A stretch of DNA of 64,000 bases from Candidatus Heimdallarchaeota archaeon (GTDB taxonomy: Archaea; Asgardarchaeota; Heimdallarchaeia; Heimdallarchaeales; Heimdallarchaeaceae). The notes below the pieces were generated by a model that saw only the letters and a list, made by a program, of their open reading frames with translations, was not told the DNA's origin and made no database searches. Of the stretch, positions 44,766-54,023 are shown piece by piece. The translations under genes and the position numbers were made by a program. The stretch spans positions 186,001 to 250,000 of the forward strand of contig JAUVXV010000001.1 in NCBI GenBank assembly GCA_030603365.1, given 5' to 3'. Each line of letters opens with the position of its first letter. Position 1 is the stretch's first letter.

Positions 44766-47735
44766 ATGGACAATCTAGACTGCGTGTATCTGAAAACCCT
44801 TTCTTCAAAAGGTGGAGATAACCCTCTTTCAACAGTTCTTGTTGATGTAAATAAAGAACATTATATTGTAAACTTATGGTCTCCATGGCATGAGATTGGT
44901 GAGTTTCTCGCTCCTTATACCCCCTTAAAAATCTATAATGTCAATCAAATAACAGAGGATGATTCTACTTATTATTCTGCAGGTTCTAAATCAATAGTTG
45001 TAATTGATCCTGACATTCTACTTTATGCTACTTCCATAAACAGTGTTTCTTTCTGCCCTCGTAGTTATTATATCAATGAAATAATTGGTGAAACTTCTTC
45101 TCCATACATAGCAATAAGAGGTTCTATTGTTCATGATTGTCTTGGATTGGCAATAGCAAGTAAATCAAAACCTTCAGATATACTTCCTGAAGTGTTGGAT
45201 TCTTTTTCATTGCAGTATGAATATCATGGCTTCAAAAAAGAATCAGTTTATCAAGACGTTAGAAAAATGACCGAAAGTTTGGATTCTTTTGTTTCAACTC
45301 TAGGACCTAATTCTTTACCAGAGATGCTGTTCTTATCTCCTTTTTTTGGAATAAGAGGACGAATAGATCTCTTCAATGATGACCATATCTATGAACTGAA
45401 AACTGGAAAAGTATCTGAAGAACGAGATATTCGTTTTTCTGATCTCTTGCAGGTTGCATTGTATCGCTATGGTATTCAAGATAAAATAAGTGATGCAAAA
45501 CCACCAGATGGTACAGTAATATATGTGGGAACAAATGAAGCCGTATTCAAAACTGCGAGCCCAAATTGGGGATTACTACGTTATGGAATGGAACAAAGAA
45601 ATAAAGCCTATCGAATTTCTCATCTAGAATTTATTCCCCCAATTCTTCCTGAATCACAATTGAATAAATGTAGAAATTGTTTTGTTAAGCACTATTGTGC
45701 TCTCTTATGCTCTGGATTGAATCAAGAAAGACGATGTTCTACTTGCCCACATGATCAACTCTGTACTAAGAAATCTCTTCCTGATAATTTTCAAAATTTC
45801 TTTAATAAATTTTCCAAGTGGATAAGATACCAAAAAATTGAATCTTCTCGAAATATGACTGATTTATGGAAATTATCAGTTGAACAAAGAGTTGCGAAGG
45901 GAAAAGCTATACAGAATCTTAAACTTGAAAATAAAATACAAGATGGTATAACTACCAAACTACTCTTTTCATGTCAGAATGATAGCGAATTAAGAGAAGG
46001 AGATATAGTCGTTTTAAGTGATGGAAAACTAGTTCAGGGATTTGTCAGCACTGGAGTAATATCAAATGTTACAAATTCTTCCATTGAAATTGATACAAGA
46101 ACCATGCAAGGTTCAATTTCTGTGATAGACCAGTACTCTATTGATGTTGGCTATAGACGACAACAAAGAGGGTTATTCAATATTATATTCAAGAGAAATA
46201 ACTTCAGAGATTTAATAGTGAAGGAAGAAAAATCCATTGTTAAACCTGTACAAGGAAAATTTATTCCGACCAATCCTATACAAAATGAAGCGGTTAGCAA
46301 GATTCTCGGAACACAAAATTATAGTTTAATTCAAGGTCCAGCAGGAACTGGAAAAACATATGTTATTGCCAAAGCTGCAATTGAATTAGCTAAGCAAGGC
46401 GATAAGGTGCTTCTTACAGCCTTTACCAATAGAGCTGTTGACAATATCTGTAAATATCTATTAGAGAATCAATTTAAGAAATTCATAAGAGTGGGTTCTC
46501 TCCATTCAATACAACCTGAAATAAGAGATTATACGGTTAAAGCTTATAAAAAACAAAACCCTGAGAAATCAGCTAAGGAAATAATAGAAGAATTTTCAAT
46601 TATAGTCGCTACCACATCAACCATATCAAATCCAGTTTACGAAAGATTAGGAATACAAACCATAATAGTAGATGAAGCAAGTCAAATGACAGAACCTACA
46701 GTATTATCAGCTTTACTCGAAGGAAATAGATTCATTTTAGTGGGTGATCATAAACAACTTCCTCCAGTTGTTCAAAGTTCCAAAGCTCAAAAAGAAGGAA
46801 TGAGTATATCCTTATTTGAAAGATTAGCTGAAAAATCTCCTGCATCTGTTCATCTTCTCACACATCAATTTAGGATGAATGAAAAACTTGTAGAATTCTC
46901 TAACCAGCTTTTCTATGATAATAAACTAAAATCATTCGATGATTTGGTTAAGTTTCAAAATCTAATGGAATTAGCAAACTACACTGGAGACTATAGTAAC
47001 TTTAAGAATTCCTCAATTTACGACCCAAAGAGACCTTTGATTTATGTGCCTGTTACTGGCATTTTCAATCCAGAAAATAAAATTAATACTGAAGAGGTTA
47101 AAGCTTCCAGCGAAATAATCAATAAATTTATTGAATTAGGGATGAAAAGAGAACAAATTGGTGTTATCTGCCCATATAGAGGACAAGTAGGCGAACTTAG
47201 ACGCTCACTGCCTCCTAAAACTGTAGTTGATACTGTTGATCGGTTTCAAGGAAGCGATAGAGAATTGATAATATTATCTTTAACAGAAACCACATCAAGT
47301 AGTAATAGAGGATTTTCTGATGCAAGAAGATTGAATGTAGCAATAACTAGAGCTAAGAAAAAACTAGTTGTTGTTGGAGATTCACTAATTGATGAGAATG
47401 TGCTTGGGAAGTATATTGAGTATCTGAAAAACAATGCTGAAGTAATCTCAGAAAAAGAACCAAGGAAACCCTCCACTCCCAAAGAGACAACCATAATTGC
47501 AGAGAGTGTCTCAAAAATAGCAACATTCATGAAGAAAGTTATGATTAGGGGTCAGAAAACTGTGGATTCAAAGGATGATGCCTTGAAGTGTATGGTATGT
47601 TTTCAACCCGTGTATGAAAATGCAGTTGAATGCCCAGTTTGTGAGCATCTGTTTCACTTTGATCACCTCATTGCTTGGATTAAGGATAATGAAAGATGTC
47701 CTTATTGTAAAACTGTTCTCAGATTATTTGAATAA
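44766..47735 (+). CDS. Dna2-like nuclease-helicase with C-terminal RING finger
   Basis: A 989-residue protein. Residues ~95-340 form a RecB/Cas4-type nuclease: first Fe-S Cys in FCPRSYY (~97), IYELKTGK (~210), LLQVALYRY, then a Cys cluster (CRNCFVKHYCALLC). Residues ~500-890 are an SF1B helicase: Walker A GPAGTGKTY (~524), DEAS (~636), GDHKQLPP, QFRMN, RFQGSDRE and VAITRAKKK. Residues 942-981 form a RING-type finger (C942, C945, C959, H964, H967, C978, C981 among the ligands). I chose the ATG at 44766; the ATG at 44709 would add 19 atypical residues. Confidence 0.88.
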   Translation: MDNLDCVYLKTLSSKGGDNPLSTVLVDVNKEHYIVNLWSPWHEIGEFLAPYTPLKIYNVNQITEDDSTYYSAGSKSIVVIDPDILLYATSINSVSFCPRSYYINEIIGETSSPYIAIRGSIVHDCLGLAIASKSKPSDILPEVLDSFSLQYEYHGFKKESVYQDVRKMTESLDSFVSTLGPNSLPEMLFLSPFFGIRGRIDLFNDDHIYELKTGKVSEERDIRFSDLLQVALYRYGIQDKISDAKPPDGTVIYVGTNEAVFKTASPNWGLLRYGMEQRNKAYRISHLEFIPPILPESQLNKCRNCFVKHYCALLCSGLNQERRCSTCPHDQLCTKKSLPDNFQNFFNKFSKWIRYQKIESSRNMTDLWKLSVEQRVAKGKAIQNLKLENKIQDGITTKLLFSCQNDSELREGDIVVLSDGKLVQGFVSTGVISNVTNSSIEIDTRTMQGSISVIDQYSIDVGYRRQQRGLFNIIFKRNNFRDLIVKEEKSIVKPVQGKFIPTNPIQNEAVSKILGTQNYSLIQGPAGTGKTYVIAKAAIELAKQGDKVLLTAFTNRAVDNICKYLLENQFKKFIRVGSLHSIQPEIRDYTVKAYKKQNPEKSAKEIIEEFSIIVATTSTISNPVYERLGIQTIIVDEASQMTEPTVLSALLEGNRFILVGDHKQLPPVVQSSKAQKEGMSISLFERLAEKSPASVHLLTHQFRMNEKLVEFSNQLFYDNKLKSFDDLVKFQNLMELANYTGDYSNFKNSSIYDPKRPLIYVPVTGIFNPENKINTEEVKASSEIINKFIELGMKREQIGVICPYRGQVGELRRSLPPKTVVDTVDRFQGSDRELIILSLTETTSSSNRGFSDARRLNVAITRAKKKLVVVGDSLIDENVLGKYIEYLKNNAEVISEKEPRKPSTPKETTIIAESVSKIATFMKKVMIRGQKTVDSKDDALKCMVCFQPVYENAVECPVCEHLFHFDHLIAWIKDNERCPYCKTVLRLFE

Positions 47736-47803
47736 GATCTACTAGAATCTCATCTCTGTCTGTTTATTAAACAAAAAGAAAAAAAGGAAAAGAGTTAAAC
47801 TCT

Positions 47804-49594
47804 TTATTTTCTAAATCTTCTGAATGCTAGCAGTGAAGCAAGACCTAATAACGATAAGAAGATCAATCCTTCAATTCCAGCGCCTTTGCCGTATACATCG
47901 AAACCAGCTAATTCCATATATTCTAGAGCTAAGTCGATGTCGAAAGCATATGGATCAAGAGATTCATCAAAGGCAACTGCTACGTTTGGACAAGCAGTAA
48001 CACCAGGAGCGCCAAGTCCTTCAAGGATTTGAGCAACGATGATATCACGAGGAACTGCATGACTGATTGCTTTTCTGACATTTTTAGCAGCTTCAACAGT
48101 ACCCTCTGGTGTTAATTCACCAGTACCAAAGACGGGATGTCTCAAGTTCATGGCCATTTCTTGATGAGATGGGTCACTGACTAGAATACCTTCTACACCA
48201 GCTGGAGTGAAATCAGCTATTTGTGGGAAGTATTGTCCATCAACTATGTCGATATTCCCAGAAATCAATTCAGATACAGCAGTATCCTTACCAGAGATGT
48301 AGGTTAGATACCATTCATCAAGTAGAGGAGCTACGTAACCATCCAGATTTGCATATTCTACGTTTGGTACTAATTTAACTGTACTACTAACAGAATCAAA
48401 TGATTCCATTATCATAGGACCACAGGACATAACTAACCCATCACCAACGTTTCCAGTTAATGGTACTTCATTGAAAATGTCGTATCCAAATGAGCTAATC
48501 AATGGTTCAACAGTGCTTTTGTCGATAATTGAGAATGAGATTGTTCCTAATGCAAAAGCATTGACGTCAGTCATGTTGAAAGCAACTGTGTCTGTATCAA
48601 CAGCCCAAACTGAAGCGTTTGTTGCGAACCAGGTGTTATAGTAACTGTAATCGCCTGAACCTACAGCTGGAGTCATAAATAGTTGCATTGAGTATACTAT
48701 ATCTTCTGCTAGAACTGCTTCTCCATTACTAAATGTAGCACCAGCGTTAATATCAACAGTCATACTCTTTAGATCTGGACTGAAAACAGGTAGAGCTGCT
48801 GCAATCTGTGGTTCCCACACATTAGTGTCTTGTGCTCTTTGGTATAATGCACCATAAACTCCTCCCATCCATAAACCATCATAGAAGGATGCATAGATAA
48901 ATACATTCCATTCTGCAAGATTTGCTGGAATAGCGTATTTGATGATATGATCTGCTGGGTCATCCCAGAATTCATATCGAGCACTACCTGCACCTAACAA
49001 GAGTCCGTCAATACCAATTAATCCTTCTTTCATACCAAAGAGTGATTTTGGATAGACAAGGACAATGTCTGGTAAATCCTCGTAAAGTATTGCTTGCATC
49101 TGTTGTCCGTAAACAATCTGAGCTGCTTGATCTAATTCAGTTAGATAGCTTGTTAGCAAATCGTCATACACTGGGTTGATGTATTGGTAGAAGTTATCAC
49201 CATAAGGTACTAAACTTGCTGAGTCAAATAGACCAGTTGGATCCCAATCAAGACCCCAAGACCAACCGACAAAGAGAATATCGTATCCTCCTTCTGCGTA
49301 AGTTGGGATGTAATCGAAGTCATGCAACGGATAATACCAGGTACGAGGACCAATGTTTCCCCATCCGGTAGATTCATGGAAGTCTACACCAATACCAATT
49401 TTTGGTAATTGATTTTCCATAAGTAATGACCATTGATTTCTGGCTGCGCTTGTATTTGGTGATAGTAAGTTTACTGAGAAAACTTCTACAACCTCTTCAT
49501 CTTGAGCATTTACTTGCCCAATGAATACTGACAATGCAAACAGAAAAAGTAGGCCATAGCCTAAAATTACTTTTTTCTTCATTATTTTATTCAC
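47804..49594 (-). CDS. Family 5 solute-binding protein with permuted domain order and membrane anchor
   Basis: A 596-residue secreted protein: signal peptide (1-31) and C-terminal anchor (FLSLLGLASLLAFRRFRK). The core has SBP_bac_5 features, but in reversed order: the half that is normally C-terminal (KIGIGVDFHE, WSWGLDWDPTGLFDS, YINPVYDDLL) comes first (~35-235), and the half that is normally N-terminal (GATFSNGEAVLAEDIVYSM, then VRKAISHAVPRDIIVAQ) comes last (~236-575). It would bind oligopeptides or similar solutes. No permease is adjacent. Repeated CATTCTAATAATT sites lie upstream. Confidence 0.82.
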   Translation of the reverse strand: MNKIMKKKVILGYGLLFLFALSVFIGQVNAQDEEVVEVFSVNLLSPNTSAARNQWSLLMENQLPKIGIGVDFHESTGWGNIGPRTWYYPLHDFDYIPTYAEGGYDILFVGWSWGLDWDPTGLFDSASLVPYGDNFYQYINPVYDDLLTSYLTELDQAAQIVYGQQMQAILYEDLPDIVLVYPKSLFGMKEGLIGIDGLLLGAGSARYEFWDDPADHIIKYAIPANLAEWNVFIYASFYDGLWMGGVYGALYQRAQDTNVWEPQIAAALPVFSPDLKSMTVDINAGATFSNGEAVLAEDIVYSMQLFMTPAVGSGDYSYYNTWFATNASVWAVDTDTVAFNMTDVNAFALGTISFSIIDKSTVEPLISSFGYDIFNEVPLTGNVGDGLVMSCGPMIMESFDSVSSTVKLVPNVEYANLDGYVAPLLDEWYLTYISGKDTAVSELISGNIDIVDGQYFPQIADFTPAGVEGILVSDPSHQEMAMNLRHPVFGTGELTPEGTVEAAKNVRKAISHAVPRDIIVAQILEGLGAPGVTACPNVAVAFDESLDPYAFDIDLALEYMELAGFDVYGKGAGIEGLIFLSLLGLASLLAFRRFRK

Positions 49595-49706
49595 CTTTTC
49601 AAAATTCCACCTTTATGTTTATCATGTTAGTGGAAGCAAGAAAAAAGTGTTATCACATGTTAATAAGTGTTTTGTGTTATGATTTCAATAATTAGGAGCG
49701 TTTTTT

Positions 49707-49767
49707 CATTCTAATAATTGGATTAGATTCTTTTCGTTTTTTGTGAATTTTTCTCATTCTAATAATT
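49707..49767. promoter_or_regulatory. Two copies of CATTCTAATAATT upstream of the solute-binding protein
   Basis: The 13-base sequence occurs at 49707-49719 and 49755-49767, 48 bases apart (about 4.6 turns). A variant, CATTCTAATTATT, lies upstream of the structured RNA at 57996. They may be sites for a shared regulator. The intergenic gap 49595-49815 holds nothing else I recognise beyond a further similar TCAATAATTAGGA at 49685. Confidence 0.4.
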
Positions 49768-49815
49768 AATACGTTATTTCGAACAACTGGACTTGTATAA
49801 AATAGAAGATTCAGT

Positions 49816-50277
49816 CTATCCAAAGTAAACAGCAAGCCTCAAAATTCCAAACAAAAACAATCCATAAAACAGCAAAAACATTCCTCCAAAATAGTAAGTA
49901 AAGGCATTAAAAGTAGCTTCTCTAAAGCTATCTCTTGACAACGGATCTGAGCCAATAAATCTTTCTTTAAGATTTGATATAAAGACGGATTGACCAAAAT
50001 TACCGAAACAAGCTCCTATGAAAATAACTAAACCTGCTTCCCCAAATATCACATACTGCAGGAAATCTAAGATAAAAAGTGTTTCAGTTCCATAGCCGAA
50101 ATAGAAAATCAAAAACAAGATGATATCAATAACAATGAAGATAATCGAAGATAGAAACCCCAGTAACATTATTTTTACCCAGTTTACTTTAATTTTTTGG
50201 GTTGTGTTATCTTTGTTCTCCCCCTGCTCTATCTCATCAACCTCTTTTTCAAGCCAAGGTTTCTTCTTCTGACTCAT
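49816..50277 (-). CDS. Membrane protein coupled to an ABC ATPase
   Basis: A 153-residue protein with a charged N-terminal ~25 residues and about three to four membrane helices (near 31-56, 67-90, 122-150). It overlaps the upstream ABC ATPase gene by four bases (ATGA), so they are translated together; it may be a membrane partner. It lacks the FtsX/MacB extracellular domain, so it is not an ordinary MacB permease. Confidence 0.7.
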   Translation of the reverse strand: MSQKKKPWLEKEVDEIEQGENKDNTTQKIKVNWVKIMLLGFLSSIIFIVIDIILFLIFYFGYGTETLFILDFLQYVIFGEAGLVIFIGACFGNFGQSVFISNLKERFIGSDPLSRDSFREATFNAFTYYFGGMFLLFYGLFLFGILRLAVYFG

Positions 50278-51320
50278 TTTGTGCCCTTTTTGTTTGTTAT
50301 CGTTTCAGAGCAATATGGGCAGAATTTTGCAGTATGACTAACCAATTTACCACACATTGCACATGTAATAATCTCTTGCCCATTATTATTGTAAAGGTTT
50401 GGGTCAAAGACAGGAGTAAGAATAACATCACTACCTTTTACTGATATGGTGAAATGCTTTGGGTCATTAACTTCGCTTAAGATTGATTTTGGTAAAGCTA
50501 ACCTATTTTGTCTGTCTACTTCTAACAATCTGCTCTCTTCAAGATTCCTTAGAACAATCTCTTTTCCATGTCTTCCAATTATAATTCCATCTCGTAATTC
50601 AAGAATTCTATCAGCTCTTGACGCTACTTGTTGAGAATGTGTAACGATGCAAATTGCTATCCCAAGTTCTTTGTTTATTCTATCAAACAAATCAAGTATG
50701 CTTTCAGCTGTAACAACATCCAAGTCTCCTGTTGGTTCATCCCCAATTAGAATTCTAGGATTGGTTATTAAAGTGGTTGCTATTGCAGCACGTTTTTTTT
50801 CTCCCCCTGACAAAGTGTCTTCCCTCTTATCTTTTTTGTCCCAAATATTCAAAAACCTCAACAGAAATTCAGAACGTTTTTTTATGACTTTAGGATTAAT
50901 TCCTGCATAATGTCCTGCGAGTTCAATGTTTTCTTTAACTGTTAAGTGCGATAATAATCTACTATCTTGAAATATAACTCCAGCAAAAGATCTTCTTGCT
51001 TTGATTATTTCTTCAAGTGAAGATTTTGTAATATCTTTGGAAAGATCTTTCCAGAATACTTTACCTGAAGTGGGTTTTATTATACCTGCAATTGTATTAA
51101 CCAAAGTGGTTTTTCCAGAACCACTATGTCCTATTAGAAAAACTTTCTCCCTAGGATTTACTTTGAATGACACACCTCTTAGTGCTTGTGTTTCAATCTT
51201 ACCTGTTTGATAGATTTTGATAATATCCTCTGCTACTAATAATGGTATTTTTTTATCATTTTCATGATCAACTAAATTTTCTTGAGGAATCATGGAGCTA
51301 GTTGCCATTCTTAACAACAT
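50274..51320 (-). CDS. ABC transporter ATP-binding protein (LolD/MacB type) with zinc-ribbon tail
   Basis: A ~348-residue ABC ATPase: Walker A GHSGSGKTT, Q-loop FQDSRLLSHLTV, signature TLSGGEKKR, Walker B ILIGDEPTGDLD and H-loop CIVTHSQ. Residues ~230-330 form a beta-rich region ending in a zinc-ribbon (CAMCGKL...CPYC). The tail is unusual for LolD/MacB ATPases. I chose the ATG at 51320, preceded by a TTG one codon earlier; an ATG at 51308 is an alternative. It is coupled to the membrane protein at 49816-50277. Confidence 0.88.
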   Translation of the reverse strand: MLLRMATSSMIPQENLVDHENDKKIPLLVAEDIIKIYQTGKIETQALRGVSFKVNPREKVFLIGHSGSGKTTLVNTIAGIIKPTSGKVFWKDLSKDITKSSLEEIIKARRSFAGVIFQDSRLLSHLTVKENIELAGHYAGINPKVIKKRSEFLLRFLNIWDKKDKREDTLSGGEKKRAAIATTLITNPRILIGDEPTGDLDVVTAESILDLFDRINKELGIAICIVTHSQQVASRADRILELRDGIIIGRHGKEIVLRNLEESRLLEVDRQNRLALPKSILSEVNDPKHFTISVKGSDVILTPVFDPNLYNNNGQEIITCAMCGKLVSHTAKFCPYCSETITNKKGTK

Positions 51321-51427
51321 CAACTGGCTTTGAACACTAATAAGATTGTTTATCCACTCAAAAATTTAATACAGAATCTAAAGAGCTCTAATATTATTTG
51401 ATATTCTATAGAAAAATGAAAAATATA

Positions 51428-51447
51428 GAAGGAATTTTTCATCCTTC
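51428..51447 (-). terminator. Hairpin after the membrane protein at 51464
   Basis: On the minus strand, GAAGGA - TGAAAAAT - TCCTTC is a six-bp hairpin about 17 bases past the stop of the membrane-protein gene (51464), followed by a T-rich stretch (TATATTTTTCATTTTTC). It likely marks that mRNA's 3' end. Confidence 0.5.
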
Positions 51448-51463
51448 AATCTGAACTCTAATC

Positions 51464-52444
51464 TCATCTTAAATCTGGTTCTTTTCGTGATTCAATGAAT
51501 CCACTAACCCATTTATATGCAAAATTCTTGTTTTTCCATACATTATCAAGATTACCAATTAAAAGGATTATCAAATAAACTACAAAGAATGGAATTAGAT
51601 ACAATAACCATAGTGTCACTGCTATACCAATTGGATGATACTGACCTGGATGTGCCTTGCCTCCTTCGGTTTTGTATTGCGTTCCATAGAGTATAAATTC
51701 ATTCATAGTTCTATCCACAAACAATGAATAAAACAGACTCGTAAAATCCAAAGTGATATTGCCAGTCATTAAAGCCATTTCTACGCCTATTATTAAGCAG
51801 CTGATAGAAATGACAGTTAAGAATTTCTTTACACTGGGAAGATATTTAGTCTTCTTGATTTTCTTAAACATGATGAAATTATATGTGCCTGTAAAAACCG
51901 CTCCCAAAATGATTGGCATCATTACTAACCAAATATAGGTCTTTGTTAATTTAGGTCGAGCTGGATTTATCAATTCTTGTCCCCAAACATTGTCGTCACT
52001 AAAGAATCGTTGTAACTCGTTGAAGTCATTCTCTTCTACAGGTAAACCTCCATTTCTGAAATAACCACTATCTGTTAGTAAGAACAACCCCCATCCTAGT
52101 ATCAATACTATCATCGGAGCAAAAAACCATACAAGAAACGGTTTGGCTATGAATCTTATAGAAGAATCTTGACCACTATTCAAACCATATGTTAGAAAAA
52201 CATCAATCCAGTAGCCTGGTCCTTCAAAGAATTTTCCTCCTCTCATAGTATTTGTTATACCCATGATAAGAAAACTGATGAACCATGTGCTAAGCAGGTA
52301 AATACCAAAAGGAGAATGTACTTTTTTACCTACATATTTTCCTGTAGCAATTGACCAATCCTTCCAAACTTCTTTTTGTGTTCGAGGACCCAATTCTGTT
52401 GAACTTAATGCACCTTCATTGGATTCAGATTTATTAGATGCCAT
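51464..52444 (-). CDS. Polytopic membrane protein, unknown function
   Basis: A 326-residue protein with about six membrane helices (near 45-65, 103-122, 170-190, 207-227, 270-295 among others), a soluble loop (~125-165) and a C-terminal cytoplasmic tail. No family motif recognised. It lies upstream of the ABC ATPase gene in the same direction, separated by 140 bases and a hairpin, so cotranscription is uncertain. An exporter permease role for the ATPase is possible but unproven. Confidence 0.72.
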   Translation of the reverse strand: MASNKSESNEGALSSTELGPRTQKEVWKDWSIATGKYVGKKVHSPFGIYLLSTWFISFLIMGITNTMRGGKFFEGPGYWIDVFLTYGLNSGQDSSIRFIAKPFLVWFFAPMIVLILGWGLFLLTDSGYFRNGGLPVEENDFNELQRFFSDDNVWGQELINPARPKLTKTYIWLVMMPIILGAVFTGTYNFIMFKKIKKTKYLPSVKKFLTVISISCLIIGVEMALMTGNITLDFTSLFYSLFVDRTMNEFILYGTQYKTEGGKAHPGQYHPIGIAVTLWLLYLIPFFVVYLIILLIGNLDNVWKNKNFAYKWVSGFIESRKEPDLR

Positions 52445-52585
52445 AACAATTTCATTTTGCTGATTACAATAAACATTTTAAACCTTTTCTCTCCATGATG
52501 AAGAAATTACGTTAAAAGAAATGCTTCAACCAAAATGCTTTAAGTGTGTTAATTTTTGATGAATTTAGCGCTTTGAGGACTAATT

Positions 52586-54019
52586 ATGACAGAAGAACAC
52601 ACTTTGACGCTCACTAGCTGTGGTATAGATGTTGGTACAACCACTTCCCATCTTATATTTTCAAAGTTAAAACTCGAGAAGGTATTCACACAAAGAGGAG
52701 TTAAGTTTGAAGTAACTGAACGAGAGATTCTATACAGAAGCCGAATAATGCTAACTCCACTAATAGATGGCTTAAACATTGATTATCTTAAACTCGTTGA
52801 ATTTATTAAGAACGAATATCAAAATGCAAATGTCTCAATTGACGATATAGATACTGGTGCAGTCATTATTACTGGGGAAAGCGCAAAAAAAGAAAATGCT
52901 GAAGAATTAGTAAAATCACTTGCTCACAAAGCAGGAAAATTTGTCTGTGCAGCTGCTGGTCCTAATTTTGAATCTGTTATTGCAGCAATGGGTTCTGGAG
53001 CAGCTCTTTACTCAAAAGAATCAAAAAAGACTGTAATTAACATTGACATAGGTGGTGGTACTTCTAATATCGCCATTGCTAAAGATGGTGAGATAGTAGA
53101 TGCTGCTTGTGTTAATGTAGGTGGCAGGTTATTGGCTTTTGATGATGAAAATAAAATCATAAGAATTGAAGCTCCTATAAAGAACTTAGAGAAGAAAATT
53201 GGTGTTACACTAGATTATGATATGTCCGTCACAGAAGATCAAAAGAAAGCAATGGCTAAAATTCTTGCAGATAGTTTATTTGAAGTCCTAAATCAGAAAA
53301 TCGAAACTGAGATCGCACAAAATTTGTTGATGACCAATCCAATTGAATTTGATGGTGTAATTGACGAAATGATTTTTTCTGGAGGAGTCGCGGAATATAT
53401 TTACAATAAAACTGATGCTGAATTTGGAGATTTAGGCAAATATCTAGGAGAAGAAATCAGAAAAATAGTGACTGAACAAGGTATAAAGCTACATGAACCT
53501 CAAGAATTAATACGAGCTACTGTAATTGGTGCGGGTCAATATACACTTCAAGTATCAGGTGTAACTACACATATTTCTGATTCAGAGATTCTTCCAATTC
53601 ATAATATACCCGTTTTAGAACCAAAACTAGATACTAGGGATATCACCGTTGAAAATGTTCGTAAAGCAATTCTGAAGAATTTTAATCTGTTTGATGTTAT
53701 TGAAGGAGAACAAACCGTAGCTCTTTCTTTCAAAGGTGCTATAGGTGGTTCGTATGCTGGATTAACAACATTTGTTAAAGGTGTTGTAAGTGCAATTCCA
53801 AAAACAATAGAAAAGAAAATGCCAATAATTATGGTTTTTGACAGAGATATAGGAAATTCTGTAGGAAATGTTATGAAAAGAGAAACCGATGCAAAAGAAA
53901 ACATCATCTCAATTGATGAAATTAGTGTTCAAGAAGGAGATTTCATTGATGTAGATAAACCGAAAGCAGGGGGACAAGTAGTCCCTGTTGTTGTGAAATC
54001 TCTTGTCTTTTCTAACTAG
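52586..54019 (+). CDS. EutA-like ethanolamine ammonia-lyase reactivating protein
   Basis: A 477-residue ASKHA-fold ATPase: phosphate-1 loop CGIDVGTTTSHLIFSKL, VINIDIGGGTSNIAIAKDGE, and MIFSGGVAEYIYN, which match EutA. EutA exchanges damaged cobalamin from ethanolamine ammonia-lyase (EutBC). No eutBC or other eut gene is in the window, so its partner must be elsewhere, or it serves another B12 enzyme. It is convergent with gamma-glutamyltransferase with only four bases between stops. Confidence 0.85.
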   Translation: MTEEHTLTLTSCGIDVGTTTSHLIFSKLKLEKVFTQRGVKFEVTEREILYRSRIMLTPLIDGLNIDYLKLVEFIKNEYQNANVSIDDIDTGAVIITGESAKKENAEELVKSLAHKAGKFVCAAAGPNFESVIAAMGSGAALYSKESKKTVINIDIGGGTSNIAIAKDGEIVDAACVNVGGRLLAFDDENKIIRIEAPIKNLEKKIGVTLDYDMSVTEDQKKAMAKILADSLFEVLNQKIETEIAQNLLMTNPIEFDGVIDEMIFSGGVAEYIYNKTDAEFGDLGKYLGEEIRKIVTEQGIKLHEPQELIRATVIGAGQYTLQVSGVTTHISDSEILPIHNIPVLEPKLDTRDITVENVRKAILKNFNLFDVIEGEQTVALSFKGAIGGSYAGLTTFVKGVVSAIPKTIEKKMPIIMVFDRDIGNSVGNVMKRETDAKENIISIDEISVQEGDFIDVDKPKAGGQVVPVVVKSLVFSN

Positions 54020-54023
54020 ATAT

